Shown here piece after piece: positions 1-9,327 of a stretch of 64,000 nt of DNA. Made by a program: the position numbers and the translations under genes. Below the pieces are notes generated by a model. The model saw only the letters and a list, made by a program, of their open reading frames with translations. It was not told the DNA's origin and did not search any database. Position 1 is the stretch's first letter. Each line of letters begins with the position of its first letter. Origin of the DNA: Planctomycetia bacterium (GTDB taxonomy: Bacteria; Planctomycetota; GCA-002687715); assembly GCA_005790545.1 (NCBI GenBank), contig SXUL01000118.1, positions 121,160 through 185,159 on the forward strand. Reading direction: 5' to 3'.

Positions 1-172
1 CCGGATCGTCGCCTTCGGCGTAGGCGCGGAAGTCACGAAACTCCAGCCCGCTGCCCGCAGCGTGCGTTCTGTGCTCACCATGCCCCGGCCCCGTGCGCAA
101 ATGGCGCACACGGAGTGCAAAGGCCTCAATGGCCGCGAGGGTCTCGTCGTCGAACAGGCGCCGGGTTGGCAT
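1..172 (-). CDS. DUF58-family protein, N-terminal part (runs off window start)
   Basis: Reverse-strand translation MPTRRLFDDETLAAIEAFALRVRHLRTGPGHGEHRTHAAGSGLEFRDFRAYAEGDDP...; G-x-EFRDFRxYxxGDDP is the DUF58 signature; directly downstream of moxR. Confidence 0.75.
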   Translation of the reverse strand, partial: MPTRRLFDDETLAAIEAFALRVRHLRTGPGHGEHRTHAAGSGLEFRDFRAYAEGDDP

Positions 173-174
173 GG

Positions 175-1185
175 TCAGTCCGCGCGCACGGCCTCCAGCA
201 CTTCAGTCACGATGCGATCACCGGTCTGGTGCTCGGCATGGCCGCGGAAGTTGAGCATGACGCGATGGCGCAGCGCATCCGCAGCTGTCGCGCGGACATC
301 CGCCGTGGACAGCGCGGCGCGTCCATCGAGCAACGCGCGCACCTTGCCTCCAAGAATGAGCGCCTGCGCCCCGCGCGGGCTTGAGCCGAGGGCCACGCAG
401 CGATTCACGACCTCCGGAGCCAGACTTGAGCCCGGCTGCGTGGCCATGACGAGATGGATAGCCATCTTGCGCGCGGATTCAGGAACTGCGACGCGACGCA
501 CGGTCGCCTGCAGCGCGCGCACTTGCGCGGCATCCGCCACGTGCTCCACGGCCACCTCTTCTGAACCCGTCGTGCGCGAGAGGATGAGGTGATAGTCCTC
601 CTCGCGCGGATAGGGCACGAGCAGCTTGAATAGGCAGCGGTCGAGTTGCGCCTCCGGCAGTGGATAGGTGCCCTCCTGCTCCACGGGATTCTGCGTGGCC
701 AGCACCATGAAGGGCTGGGGCTACGCCCGGGTCTCGCGTCCGACGGGGACGGTGTGCTCCTGCATCGCTTCGAGGAGCGCGGACTGCGTACGCGGCGTGG
801 CGCGATTGATCTCGTCCGCGAGGACGCAATGCGCATGCAGCGGCCCCGGCTCGAAGCGCAGCACGTGGCCTCCGCCTTCCGTCGCATGCAAGACCTGCGT
901 GCCGGTGATGTCCGCCGGCATGAGGTCCGGCGTGAACTGGATGCGCGAGAAGCCGAGGTCGAGTGCGGATGCGAGCGTGCGCACCAGCAAGGTCTTTGCA
1001 AGGCCGGGCGCGCCTTCGAGCAACACGTGACCGCCGCACGCAAGCGCCGTGATGGTGCCGCGCACGAGCGCATCCTGCCCCACCACGCGCTTGTGGACGG
1101 CCGCTTCGAGAGCGGCGAATGTCCTGCGGAACTCCTCGATCTCCGTGCGCGCCGCCTCTGCGGCGTGTTCCAGACCTGCATCCAT
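175..1185 (-). pseudogene. MoxR-family AAA+ ATPase, interrupted by one in-frame TAG (721-723)
   Basis: ORFs 721..1239 (Walker A GAPGLAKT, Walker B-like [25 protein letters not shown]) and 175..708 ([25 protein letters not shown]) lie in the same frame and are separated only by TAG-PQPF. Confidence 0.85.
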
Positions 1186-2639
1186 CACCCACCAACCTTC
1201 CTGCGCGCCTGTTGCAGCGCTTCCAGCATCGCACTCCACGCACGCGGGATGCGCGCACGTTGAACCATGGGCGCAAGCCCTTCACGAGGCGCTGGCTCCG
1301 TGACGGGGAGCGCCGCACTCGCGCGCCGAGATGGCGTCACCCGCTCGTGCGTGATGCGCGTGGTCCCCGGGTTGAGCAAGCCACGCACGAAATCCGGCAC
1401 CGGCACCCCGAGCACCATCGAGCCGGTGCCGCGCGCCTTCTTCGGCAACGAAGGGCCACCGCGACCATCGCCGCCCGCACCGGGCCCGCTGATGCTCAGG
1501 TCCCGCGAAACCGTCTGGCGCCGGTCCTTCAGCCCCGGTTGGGTTCCTGCGCGCGCCTCTTCCTCGTCCGGGTCCTCTTCGATGCGCTCGCCGGTCTCGT
1601 TCGGACTCAGCGCCTCGTCACTGCCGGGATCACGTTGCTGCCACGCGCTCTTCACCGCAGCGATGCTGCCGCCGCCGCTGCCGCTGGCACCGCGTGTGGC
1701 GCCGGAGCGTTCATCCTCCGACTCGCGGGCACGCTGGGCGCGCGTGGGCGCCGCCGCCTTGGGTGGCTTGGCTGCGCGCGTCGCCGGGTCACGCGCATCG
1801 GGCGGCGCGCCGCCCGGAGTTGCATCTCCCTTCGAAGCTCCGCTCGCTCCAGCGCGCTCGGTGGCCGCACTGCGACCGCGTCCCGCTTCTGCGGCCGCGG
1901 GACGAACCGATGGCGCAGGAGACGCATCCGCAGAACCCTGCGTGCCCGTGCGCTCACCCGTCGCGGAAAGGCCGCGTTCGGTCTCTGTGTTGGGCGCAGG
2001 GGGCGTCTCGGGCTTCAATACCCTGGTTGCAGCGCCGCGTTCGGGAGTCGCCCGACCCTCCGCCGTGAGGCCAGCCACGTTCATGTCGCTCTGCCGCGGC
2101 GCGCGGGGCGGCATCAGCCCCGCCGCAACCAGACAACAGAGCGCGACCAGCAGGAACGTGCGCGTGCGTGCCGGGCAAGTTCCGGGCGCGACAGCGATGG
2201 TGAATGGTTGCCGCAAGGCTTCGACGCCATGCAGGACCGCGAGCGCGGCAAAGCCGTCAGCCGCTCCCCCGAGCGAGAGTTCGAGGGCCGGAAGCACGCG
2301 GCCCCGCGCCGCCGGCAGGTTGTCCACACGCGCAGCCACGCGCGCAAGCGCCTGGTCTCGACGCAGGTCCAGCAGGGCCGCCACCAAGGTTGTCACGGCT
2401 GCCACTCCGAGGGACGCGCCGAGCAGCCACGTCCAATGAAAGCGCGCCTCTTCCGCGGCCACGAGGTGTCGTCCGAGGGCGAGCAGCGCGAGAACAACGC
2501 TGGTCATGGCGGCCGCCGCGGCCGCGGCACCGAAGGCGCGCCGCAACGCCCGAGGACGGCGCTGGACACGCTCACGGCGCGCTGCCCCCTGCAACTCTCT
2601 CTCGATCACTGCGCGTTCGGCCGCGAAAGCTGCACTCAT
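1185..2639 (-). CDS. Membrane-anchored hypothetical protein of the MoxR/DUF58 locus
   Basis: 484-aa ORF; two N-terminal hydrophobic segments, then a long low-complexity Ala/Gly/Arg/Pro region; abuts the moxR start. Confidence 0.65.
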   Translation of the reverse strand: MSAAFAAERAVIERELQGAARRERVQRRPRALRRAFGAAAAAAAMTSVVLALLALGRHLVAAEEARFHWTWLLGASLGVAAVTTLVAALLDLRRDQALARVAARVDNLPAARGRVLPALELSLGGAADGFAALAVLHGVEALRQPFTIAVAPGTCPARTRTFLLVALCCLVAAGLMPPRAPRQSDMNVAGLTAEGRATPERGAATRVLKPETPPAPNTETERGLSATGERTGTQGSADASPAPSVRPAAAEAGRGRSAATERAGASGASKGDATPGGAPPDARDPATRAAKPPKAAAPTRAQRARESEDERSGATRGASGSGGGSIAAVKSAWQQRDPGSDEALSPNETGERIEEDPDEEEARAGTQPGLKDRRQTVSRDLSISGPGAGGDGRGGPSLPKKARGTGSMVLGVPVPDFVRGLLNPGTTRITHERVTPSRRASAALPVTEPAPREGLAPMVQRARIPRAWSAMLEALQQARRKVGG

Positions 2640-4915
2640 CGCTTCCGCTCCGCGGGCAGTTCGCGAGGAGCCAGTTCGAAGCGTGCCGACTGCACCACCT
2701 CACCCTCCGCTTCGAGGAACGCCACCACGATGATCTCGCCCGGATCAACCGGCCCCGCGCGCAGCGGGAAGCTGGCTCCACTCGCCCATTCCACCTCATC
2801 CAGATGCGAGGCGTTGGCGGCATCGACGTCCGACAGCCGGACGCTGAAGCTTCGCTTGAATGGTGCTGCGTCCAGCTTGAGAAGCACTCCGCCGGACGCG
2901 ATCTCGGCACGACTCACGAGCCGGTGAAAGACAATGCCACTCGCGCCAGGCATGAGCATGCTGCGCTCGCAGAGGAAGAGTCGCAGCGTGGCCCCCTTCC
3001 CGGCAGGGCCACTCACACTGACGTGCGCCTTCAGCTCGCGCGCTTCCAGCGTCGCGCCGAATTCGAGCCGCCAAGGTGTCTCTTCGGCAAGACGTTTCTC
3101 GATGGCTGCGACGGCTTCGCGGAAACGCTTGCCGGCATCGCCTTTCTGGCCACCCATGGGCACGGCGACACGCCCGTCGAGCAGCAGCGTCGGAGTTCCC
3201 GCAACGGCCAGCGCTTCGGCGCGCGCGAGCGCCGCGGGGTGCGTCAGGGGATCGGGCTTGGGCACGTGCAAGTGATGCTGGATGCAGGTCGCCTCGCCGC
3301 CAGCGAAATGGTGCGTCAGTCCTTCGAATGCGAGGTCCGCTGCCGCGCAGGGTTTGCAGTGTGCACCAGTGAACAGCTCGACCAACACGCGCCGCGAACT
3401 CGGCGCCGCAGGACGATGGACTGAAGCCGGCTCGAAGATCGGTGCGCGGCCCTCGAGCATGCGCTCCAGTTCGTTCACGTTGAACGGCGCGCCACCTTCG
3501 GCGCGACGCAGCCTCCCGAGGCCTTCCAATCCGGCGGGCCCGCCCTCGACGGTGATGGCCGCCTGCAAGAAGCGTGAGAAGGCCCGTTCGCGCTTGCCCA
3601 TGCGCTCGTAGAGAAGCCCGAGGCGTTCATTCACCTTGCCATCCCGCGGCATACCGAGAGACGCGGCAAGCAGTTGCCGCCATGCGCCTTCGAGATCGCC
3701 TTCTTCCAACAGAATGGCACCGATCTCGCTGCGAGCTTTGTGCACAGCCGTGCCATCTTCGTCCTCGCCCGCACTCTCCACAGCGAGATCCAGAACCGGG
3801 CGCAGGAGCCGGGCATACGCCTCCGGCTGCTCCACTTTCCAGCGCGCCAGCGTCTCGAGAAGTGCGCGCGACTTTCTGGCCGGACGGTCCGCCGCGGATT
3901 GCGTGCGCAAGGCGGCGATGAGCACACTGGCTTCCGGCAACGGTCGTCTGCTCAGCAAGCCCTCGAAGTGCGCGCTCGCAACCTCCAGTCGCAACTCGTG
4001 CTCTGCATGGGATTCCAGCCAGCGCGCGAGTGCCGGAATGTCTCTGGCGCGCAGCGCGCGGAAGGCTTCGGCGGCTGCGCTGCGGTCAGGGAGTGGCTCG
4101 ATGCACTCGAGTTGCAACACGCGTCGCCCCATGTCGAGACGGAGACGAAAACTCTCGAGGAATGCGTTGCCGAGAAGAAGTGGCGTCCCGTCTGCGGAGG
4201 GCGCTTCATCACAGAGGCGCTGCGCCGTGCAGCGCAGGAGATCCCAGGGCCCGAACATGAGCGCCGCTTGGCCTTCTCCCACACGCTGGAGCCATGCTGC
4301 ATCCACGCGCAGGTGATAGTTGGCCGTGTCGAGGCTTGCGAGGCCAGCCACGCTGCTTTCGCCGCGGACGAGCCGCACGGGGAAACGCGGCGCAGCCCCG
4401 CTCCCGAAGGGAATCTCGACGCGCTCACCCAACTGCGGCGCACTGCCTTCGACGATGGCTGCTGTCGTGGGAAGCGCGGCACTCGGGCCGGCGCTGAGCC
4501 TGAGCGTGCGTTGACGCGGATCGATGTCGATAACCCGCGATCCGAACGCCGCCGCACCGACCACCGCCACGACGGGCACCTCTTCAAGTTCCCGCGCGAG
4601 ATCCCGCGTGAGCAGTTCGAGAGACTTGATTTCTTCGAGCACCGGCACGGCGGAGAAGAGCTCGTGCCCGCGGGCGAGGAAGCGCACGCTGTCGCCCTCG
4701 GCCAGTTCCAGCAACTCGGCCGTGCGCGCATGCAGCTTCAGCGGCTCGGCACTCGAGAGATCGAGCAGCACATGCACGCTGACGCTCTTCTCCCCAGTCG
4801 CAAGCTCGCCCTTCAAGAAGGTGCGGCCCTCGATGAACTTGAGGACAGACTCCTGCGCCGTGAGCGCACTCACAGCGCAAAGCGTGAACAGAAAGCTGGC
4901 GAAAAATCGAAGCAC
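2636..4915 (-). CDS. Secreted protein: pepsin/retropepsin-like N-terminus, helical repeats, thioredoxin-like C-terminus
   Basis: Signal peptide MLRFFASFLFTLCAVSALTA; VLVELFTGAHCKPCAAAD (CxxC thioredoxin-like); protease-like segments LLDLSS and GNAFLESFRLRLDMGRRVLQLE. Confidence 0.75.
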   Translation of the reverse strand: MLRFFASFLFTLCAVSALTAQESVLKFIEGRTFLKGELATGEKSVSVHVLLDLSSAEPLKLHARTAELLELAEGDSVRFLARGHELFSAVPVLEEIKSLELLTRDLARELEEVPVVAVVGAAAFGSRVIDIDPRQRTLRLSAGPSAALPTTAAIVEGSAPQLGERVEIPFGSGAAPRFPVRLVRGESSVAGLASLDTANYHLRVDAAWLQRVGEGQAALMFGPWDLLRCTAQRLCDEAPSADGTPLLLGNAFLESFRLRLDMGRRVLQLECIEPLPDRSAAAEAFRALRARDIPALARWLESHAEHELRLEVASAHFEGLLSRRPLPEASVLIAALRTQSAADRPARKSRALLETLARWKVEQPEAYARLLRPVLDLAVESAGEDEDGTAVHKARSEIGAILLEEGDLEGAWRQLLAASLGMPRDGKVNERLGLLYERMGKRERAFSRFLQAAITVEGGPAGLEGLGRLRRAEGGAPFNVNELERMLEGRAPIFEPASVHRPAAPSSRRVLVELFTGAHCKPCAAADLAFEGLTHHFAGGEATCIQHHLHVPKPDPLTHPAALARAEALAVAGTPTLLLDGRVAVPMGGQKGDAGKRFREAVAAIEKRLAEETPWRLEFGATLEARELKAHVSVSGPAGKGATLRLFLCERSMLMPGASGIVFHRLVSRAEIASGGVLLKLDAAPFKRSFSVRLSDVDAANASHLDEVEWASGASFPLRAGPVDPGEIIVVAFLEAEGEVVQSARFELAPRELPAERKR

Positions 4916-5278
4916 GGTGACCGAGCGCGGGCGTCGTCCACCTGGCGCAGCTCGGGGGAGCGCTGATCAGTGATTCCCGCCTTGGCCATCGTAGCTTGTG
5001 CGCTGGGGTAAAGACCGCTCACGGCGCGTCATTGGAGACGGCGTGTGCACCGCGCGAAGCGCTCTGGCCGGGAACAGCCTGCGCAGACGCATGCCATGCT
5101 TCCGGCAGCAGTTGCGCTCGCGGCACTGTTTCATGCGCACAACTCCGCAGCCCTGACGAAGACGCCGTGCGGTCGCGTCACGAATCAGAAAACACAGCAC
5201 AAAGCTAAAACTTCGAACATGCGATCCGAACATGTCTGTGCGGTGGCTTGCGGCGTCCCCAAGTCCGGAAGCTGCCGC

Positions 5279-5302
5279 GGTGCCGAACAGAGTTTCGGTA
5301 CC
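5279..5302. other. Hairpin (9-bp stem, one wobble)
   Basis: GGTGCCGAA-CAGAGT-TTCGGTACC. Confidence 0.5.
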
Positions 5303-5569
5303 TGCCGGGTCGCCCTCCCCAAGGCGCCCCATCGGTTCGCATCCTGATCACCTGAGGGCCGGTCTCCGGACCTCCTGAGAAAACACCACTCTCGGGACGG
5401 ATCACCCCGTGACCGCACAACCAAGTCTACGAGACCGGCCCCACCCTTTGCCCCGCGCGCGCTGCAGCCGCCTGCGCCGTGAGTGGGGTCCCGCTGAGAA
5501 GAGCCTTCGAGTGCATCCGAGCGGCTCTGCGAAGCGGGATCACCCCCGAACAGAGCAGGCGGCGTACCC

Positions 5570-5594
5570 GCGTGCCACGCCACAACGGGCACGC
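5570..5594 (-). terminator. Hairpin downstream of fabI, possible terminator
   Basis: GCGTGCC / GGCACGC inverted repeat 26 bp beyond the fabI stop; no T-tract. Confidence 0.35.
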
Positions 5595-5619
5595 TGCAAC
5601 AGCGCGGCGCAGATCCCGG

Positions 5620-6387
5620 TCAGAGGCCCATGATCGAGAAACCGCAGTCGACATGCAACACCGAGCCGGTGATGCCGCGGGCCATGGGCGAAAGCAGGAA
5701 CGCCGCCGCGTCGCCAACTTCTGCCGCCTCCACGTTGCGCTTCATGGCCGAGCGCGAAGCCACAATGTCCAGCATGGAGGAGAAGCCGCTGACGCCTGCC
5801 GCCGCGAGCGTCCGCAGCGGCCCGGCAGAGATGGCATTCACACGATGCCCGCGCGGCCCGAGATCTGCCGCGAGATAGCGCACGGACGCCTCAAGGGCCG
5901 CCTTCGCAACACCCATCACGTTGTAGTGCGGGATGACTCGCTCCGCACCGATGTAGGAAAGCGTGAGCACCGAAGCGGCACGCCCCTCCATGAGCGGCAA
6001 TGCTGCGCGCGTCACCTCCGTCAGGCTGTGCGCGGAGACTCCGAGCGCCGTCGCGAATCCGCCAGCCGATGTGTCCACGTACTCACCATCCAATTCCTCG
6101 CGCGGCGCGAAGGCGAGGCAGTGCACGAGGAAATCGAGGCCACCGCGTTCCTGCTTCACGAACTCCATCAGGCGCTCGATGTCGCCCGGCGTCGCCACAT
6201 CACAGGTGGTGACGAGCGCGTTCTCACCCAGTTCCGGTGCCAGTTCGGAGAGACTGCGCGCGAAGCGCTCGTTCTGGGCCGTGAGCACGAGCTCGGCACC
6301 GACTGCTGCCGTCGACTTGGCGATCGCCCAGGCGATGGAGCGGTGATTGGCGACCCCGAGGATGAGACCTTTTTTGCCGTGAAGCAT
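5620..6387 (-). CDS. fabI: Enoyl-[acyl-carrier-protein] reductase (NADH)
   Basis: GVANHRSIAWAIA cofactor motif; LTLSYIGAERVIPHYNVMGVAKAALEASVRYLA active-site Y-x6-K region. Confidence 0.93.
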   Translation of the reverse strand: MLHGKKGLILGVANHRSIAWAIAKSTAAVGAELVLTAQNERFARSLSELAPELGENALVTTCDVATPGDIERLMEFVKQERGGLDFLVHCLAFAPREELDGEYVDTSAGGFATALGVSAHSLTEVTRAALPLMEGRAASVLTLSYIGAERVIPHYNVMGVAKAALEASVRYLAADLGPRGHRVNAISAGPLRTLAAAGVSGFSSMLDIVASRSAMKRNVEAAEVGDAAAFLLSPMARGITGSVLHVDCGFSIMGL

Positions 6388-6488
6388 GCGTCGTTTGCGG
6401 GCTGCCGCGCCCTGCCTTTCGCAGTTGGTTTATCAGACCTCCGCAGTCCGGGAAAGCTCTGGTGCCCAACGCGAGCCCGCACGGTCAC

Positions 6489-7793
6489 TCATGGAAACAG
6501 CTCGCCACCCAACGGGATCCAGTGTGCAAAGCTCAGCCGTGGCGTCAATCCAGCGCTGCTCCAATGGCGCGGGATTCCGTCGCAAAGAACCTGGCTGCCG
6601 CGCACGCGCGCAAGTTCTTCCGCCTCGCGACGATGACCGAGAAGACCCGGGACGAGGTGTGCGTGACGACGGGAAGCTCCCGCGAGAAGACCGGCATGAC
6701 GGGCCACGAGAGCACGCACCACCGGGTCCGTGAAGCTCCGGTCCGGTGGCAGATCGACATCGCCCTCGACAACGACTCCGGATTCATCTCCGCGCTCGAG
6801 CGCCTCCTCTGCGCGCAGGCGTTCGCACGGCGCGATGCGCCACGGCTGCTCCAACGGGCGCGCGCGGCGGCGCGCGCAGGCTTCCTCGCGTGCAGACCAC
6901 GCGCTCTGCCATGCAGCCACGTCCACCGGTACTTCGACCGGATTCATCCCGCCACGCGGGCTGCCACGATGCCATGCCGCGAGGGCCTGCTCTGCCACGA
7001 CAGCTTCCGCCGACAGCGTCAAGGGCGTGATGATCTGCAGCAGCCAGCAGCATTCGGCATCAGCGAGAAGCTGCAGCGCCGCAACGCGCAGACCGGAACT
7101 ACCGCGTTCGAGAGCAAGAGCGAGCACCGCGGTGCGCGTGAGCGGTGAAAAACTCCGCACATGCTGCAACATGCGGGCGATCAGCCAGCGCTCGTTGCCG
7201 GACCACGCGGCACACTGAACAACCCCGCCGTGCGCTTCGATGTGCGTGGGCCAGCGCATCACGTCCCGATGCTCTTGCGCGGTCCAGCGCGGCCAGGCAA
7301 CGCGTTGCCATGGCGCGCCGCGAACACTCTCAATGGCGCTGCCCCGCGGATGCAGCGTAGCGCCTGCCGCGACCACACCCTCGACCACCAGCAGCGATGC
7401 GATTCCATCTCGCTCCGCGATACGAAGCGCCCCGCGCGCCGTGAGTGGCGGTGCAGCACCGATCTGCACTGTCGTGCGCACGCGCAAGCGGCAGCGTATG
7501 ACCCCGCGAGCGACGCAGAGCGTGCCTGCGCCAAGACACGCAACTGCCCCCTCCTCGCAGAGGATGCGCTGCCCAGGTCGCAAGCAGACCTCCAGCGGTC
7601 CGCAAAGGTGCAGCCAGCATGCTGGCGCGCCGCATCCGAAGAGCACCGTGTCTCCTGCAAACACGCAGAGCTCGAGCCCTCCGGATTCCCTGAGCAGCAG
7701 CATCAAACACAAGCCTGCACAAGAACCGAGCCGCTTGCACATGCTCCCGGAACCCTTGATGCGCCAAAGGCGTTGCCAGGCTCCGGGCTGCAT
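6489..7793 (-). CDS. Hypothetical protein with FecR-like beta repeats and possible HEAT-like segment
   Basis: 434-aa ORF; repeated short beta-type segments (FAGDTVLFGC..., LEVCLRPGQRILCEEGAVACLGAGTL...) resembling FecR domains; immediately follows the TPR gene. Confidence 0.55.
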   Translation of the reverse strand: MQPGAWQRLWRIKGSGSMCKRLGSCAGLCLMLLLRESGGLELCVFAGDTVLFGCGAPACWLHLCGPLEVCLRPGQRILCEEGAVACLGAGTLCVARGVIRCRLRVRTTVQIGAAPPLTARGALRIAERDGIASLLVVEGVVAAGATLHPRGSAIESVRGAPWQRVAWPRWTAQEHRDVMRWPTHIEAHGGVVQCAAWSGNERWLIARMLQHVRSFSPLTRTAVLALALERGSSGLRVAALQLLADAECCWLLQIITPLTLSAEAVVAEQALAAWHRGSPRGGMNPVEVPVDVAAWQSAWSAREEACARRRARPLEQPWRIAPCERLRAEEALERGDESGVVVEGDVDLPPDRSFTDPVVRALVARHAGLLAGASRRHAHLVPGLLGHRREAEELARVRGSQVLCDGIPRHWSSAGLTPRLSFAHWIPLGGELFP

Positions 7794-7814
7794 GTCACTC
7801 CGGGTGCGGGCGCT

Positions 7815-8555
7815 TCAACTGCCGACCGGAGTATCGAACTTTCCGCGCGCTGCGATGCGGCCGAGCGCGGTCGCGAGGCGCTTCTCGTGCGGCGATCCCG
7901 CAAAGCGCGCACGCAGCGCGAGGGCGTGCGCATCGAAAGTCTGCTTGGCAGCAGCACGCTCGCCCGCAGCAAACTGGAGCTCCACGAGCTCCTCGAGCGC
8001 ATCGGCCGCCGGACGCCAGAGTTCGCCGTGCTCCGCGAGGACGCGGCGGAACCATTGGGCCGCATCATCGGTGCGACTCCTGGCACGCGCCAGCTCTCCG
8101 AGGCGCACCATGGCGCGCGCACGCTCCTGCTCTTCCTCTGCGCAACGCTCGACGATCTGCACCAGCCACTGCTCCGCCTCGTCGCGCCGCTCCTGACGGA
8201 GAGCGAGCGCCGCGAGCTCTGCGAGCGCATCCGCCATGAGCGCGGTTTCCGTTGCGGCGGACGCGGCACGGTAGGCCTGTTCGGCTGCCTTCCAGTCCTT
8301 CAGTTTCCCGGAGATGCGCCCCACTTCGAGCTGCGCCTTGCAGGCGAGAGCCGAACCTTCACCAGCACGGCCGGCTGCGGCCAGCATGGCAGTGCGCGCT
8401 TCCGTCAAGGCAGCCGAACGCTCCGCACCCTGCACCTTTGATGCTGCTGCGGCGGCCTTCCGCGCCGTGCGGAATTCCTGATCGGGGTCCATCTGGGCCA
8501 CGAGCGCGAGGGGCAAGGCCCCGAGCACCAACCACACGCCAAGGAATCTCGTCAT
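7815..8555 (-). CDS. Secreted TPR-repeat protein
   Basis: Start MTRFLGVWLVLGALPLALVAQMDPDQEF (cat at 8553-8555); TPR-like helices (WKAAEQAYRAAS, DEAEQWLVQIVERC). Confidence 0.75.
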   Translation of the reverse strand: MTRFLGVWLVLGALPLALVAQMDPDQEFRTARKAAAAASKVQGAERSAALTEARTAMLAAAGRAGEGSALACKAQLEVGRISGKLKDWKAAEQAYRAASAATETALMADALAELAALALRQERRDEAEQWLVQIVERCAEEEQERARAMVRLGELARARSRTDDAAQWFRRVLAEHGELWRPAADALEELVELQFAAGERAAAKQTFDAHALALRARFAGSPHEKRLATALGRIAARGKFDTPVGS

Positions 8556-8586
8556 GAATCCATCTCCGCGGGTCCTCAGTGATCGT

Positions 8587-9135
8587 TCAGTCGGGGAACG
8601 CGACGCGCTCGATGCCGACGGCGGCCATCGCCTGCTGCACGCGGGAAGTGCGCAACGCCTGCAGCAGCGTCTTTCGCCCCGCGTGGAGTTGATGGCGGAC
8701 CACGCCATCCGCAATCCCCATACTGCGCGCCATGTCCCTCGGGGCCACGCCGTGACCGTGGCGAAGCAGCAGCATCTGGGCCTGCCGACCATGCAGGAGT
8801 CGCAACACGGAGCGCGCGGCCTGCGTCGCCTCGGCACGCATTGCGACGCGGCAGGGATCGCTGCTCACGGCTTCCGGTTCCGAGACGAGCTCCTCCTGGG
8901 TCCGCGAGCGCATGCAGTGCGCGCGCCAGCGATTGAGCACGATGCTCCGCAGCCATGAATGTTCGCTGCCGGGATCGCGCATCTGCGCGCGAGCTCCCCA
9001 CGCCGAGGCCAGCGCGTCTTGCGTCAGATCCTCCGCGAGATCTCGCTGCACACGGCGCTTCAGAAGCGTGCGCAGCATGAAGTCCCTCCAGTCGGCAAGT
9101 CTCTCTTCGCCCTGCATCATCACGCTGTCGTCCAT
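8587..9135 (-). CDS. RNA polymerase sigma-70 family (ECF) factor
   Basis: MDDSVMM...; region 2-like DLAEDLTQDALASAWGARAQMRDPGSEHSWLRSIVLNRWRAH; region 4-like QMLLLRHGHGVAPRDMARSMGIADGVVRHQLHAGRKTL. Confidence 0.8.
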   Translation of the reverse strand: MDDSVMMQGEERLADWRDFMLRTLLKRRVQRDLAEDLTQDALASAWGARAQMRDPGSEHSWLRSIVLNRWRAHCMRSRTQEELVSEPEAVSSDPCRVAMRAEATQAARSVLRLLHGRQAQMLLLRHGHGVAPRDMARSMGIADGVVRHQLHAGRKTLLQALRTSRVQQAMAAVGIERVAFPD

Positions 9136-9327
9136 CGCGCACCTCCCCTTGATCAGGCCAACGCGAACTGTGGGGACAGGGAGTGAGGATGTCAAGCCAA
9201 CAAGATGACAGCGCAGAAAAGCGGCGTTCGGCGCCGTGCCTGCGCGTGGAAGAGCGGCAGCCGCATCCACTTCAGAACACACACCCCCGCGAGGTCAGCG
9301 CGGTCAAGCCTCGATTCCCCGAATGTT

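Noticed and set aside
721-723. Pyrrolysine-type recoding of the moxR TAG
   Set aside because: MoxR proteins need no such residue and TAG ends another gene here (35078); nonsense mutation or base error is simpler.
1119-2927. 602-aa plus-strand ORF
   Set aside because: Arg-rich low-complexity antisense ORF across the moxR-locus genes.
5262-5280. AGTCCGGAAGCTGCC resembling the 4.5S/SRP RNA GTCCGGAAGGAAGCAGCC motif
   Set aside because: The GGAAGCAG part is missing and no flanking SRP hairpin could be drawn.
5330-5350. GGTTCGCATCC resembling a tRNA T-loop
   Set aside because: No 5-bp T stem, anticodon arm or acceptor stem could be paired around it.
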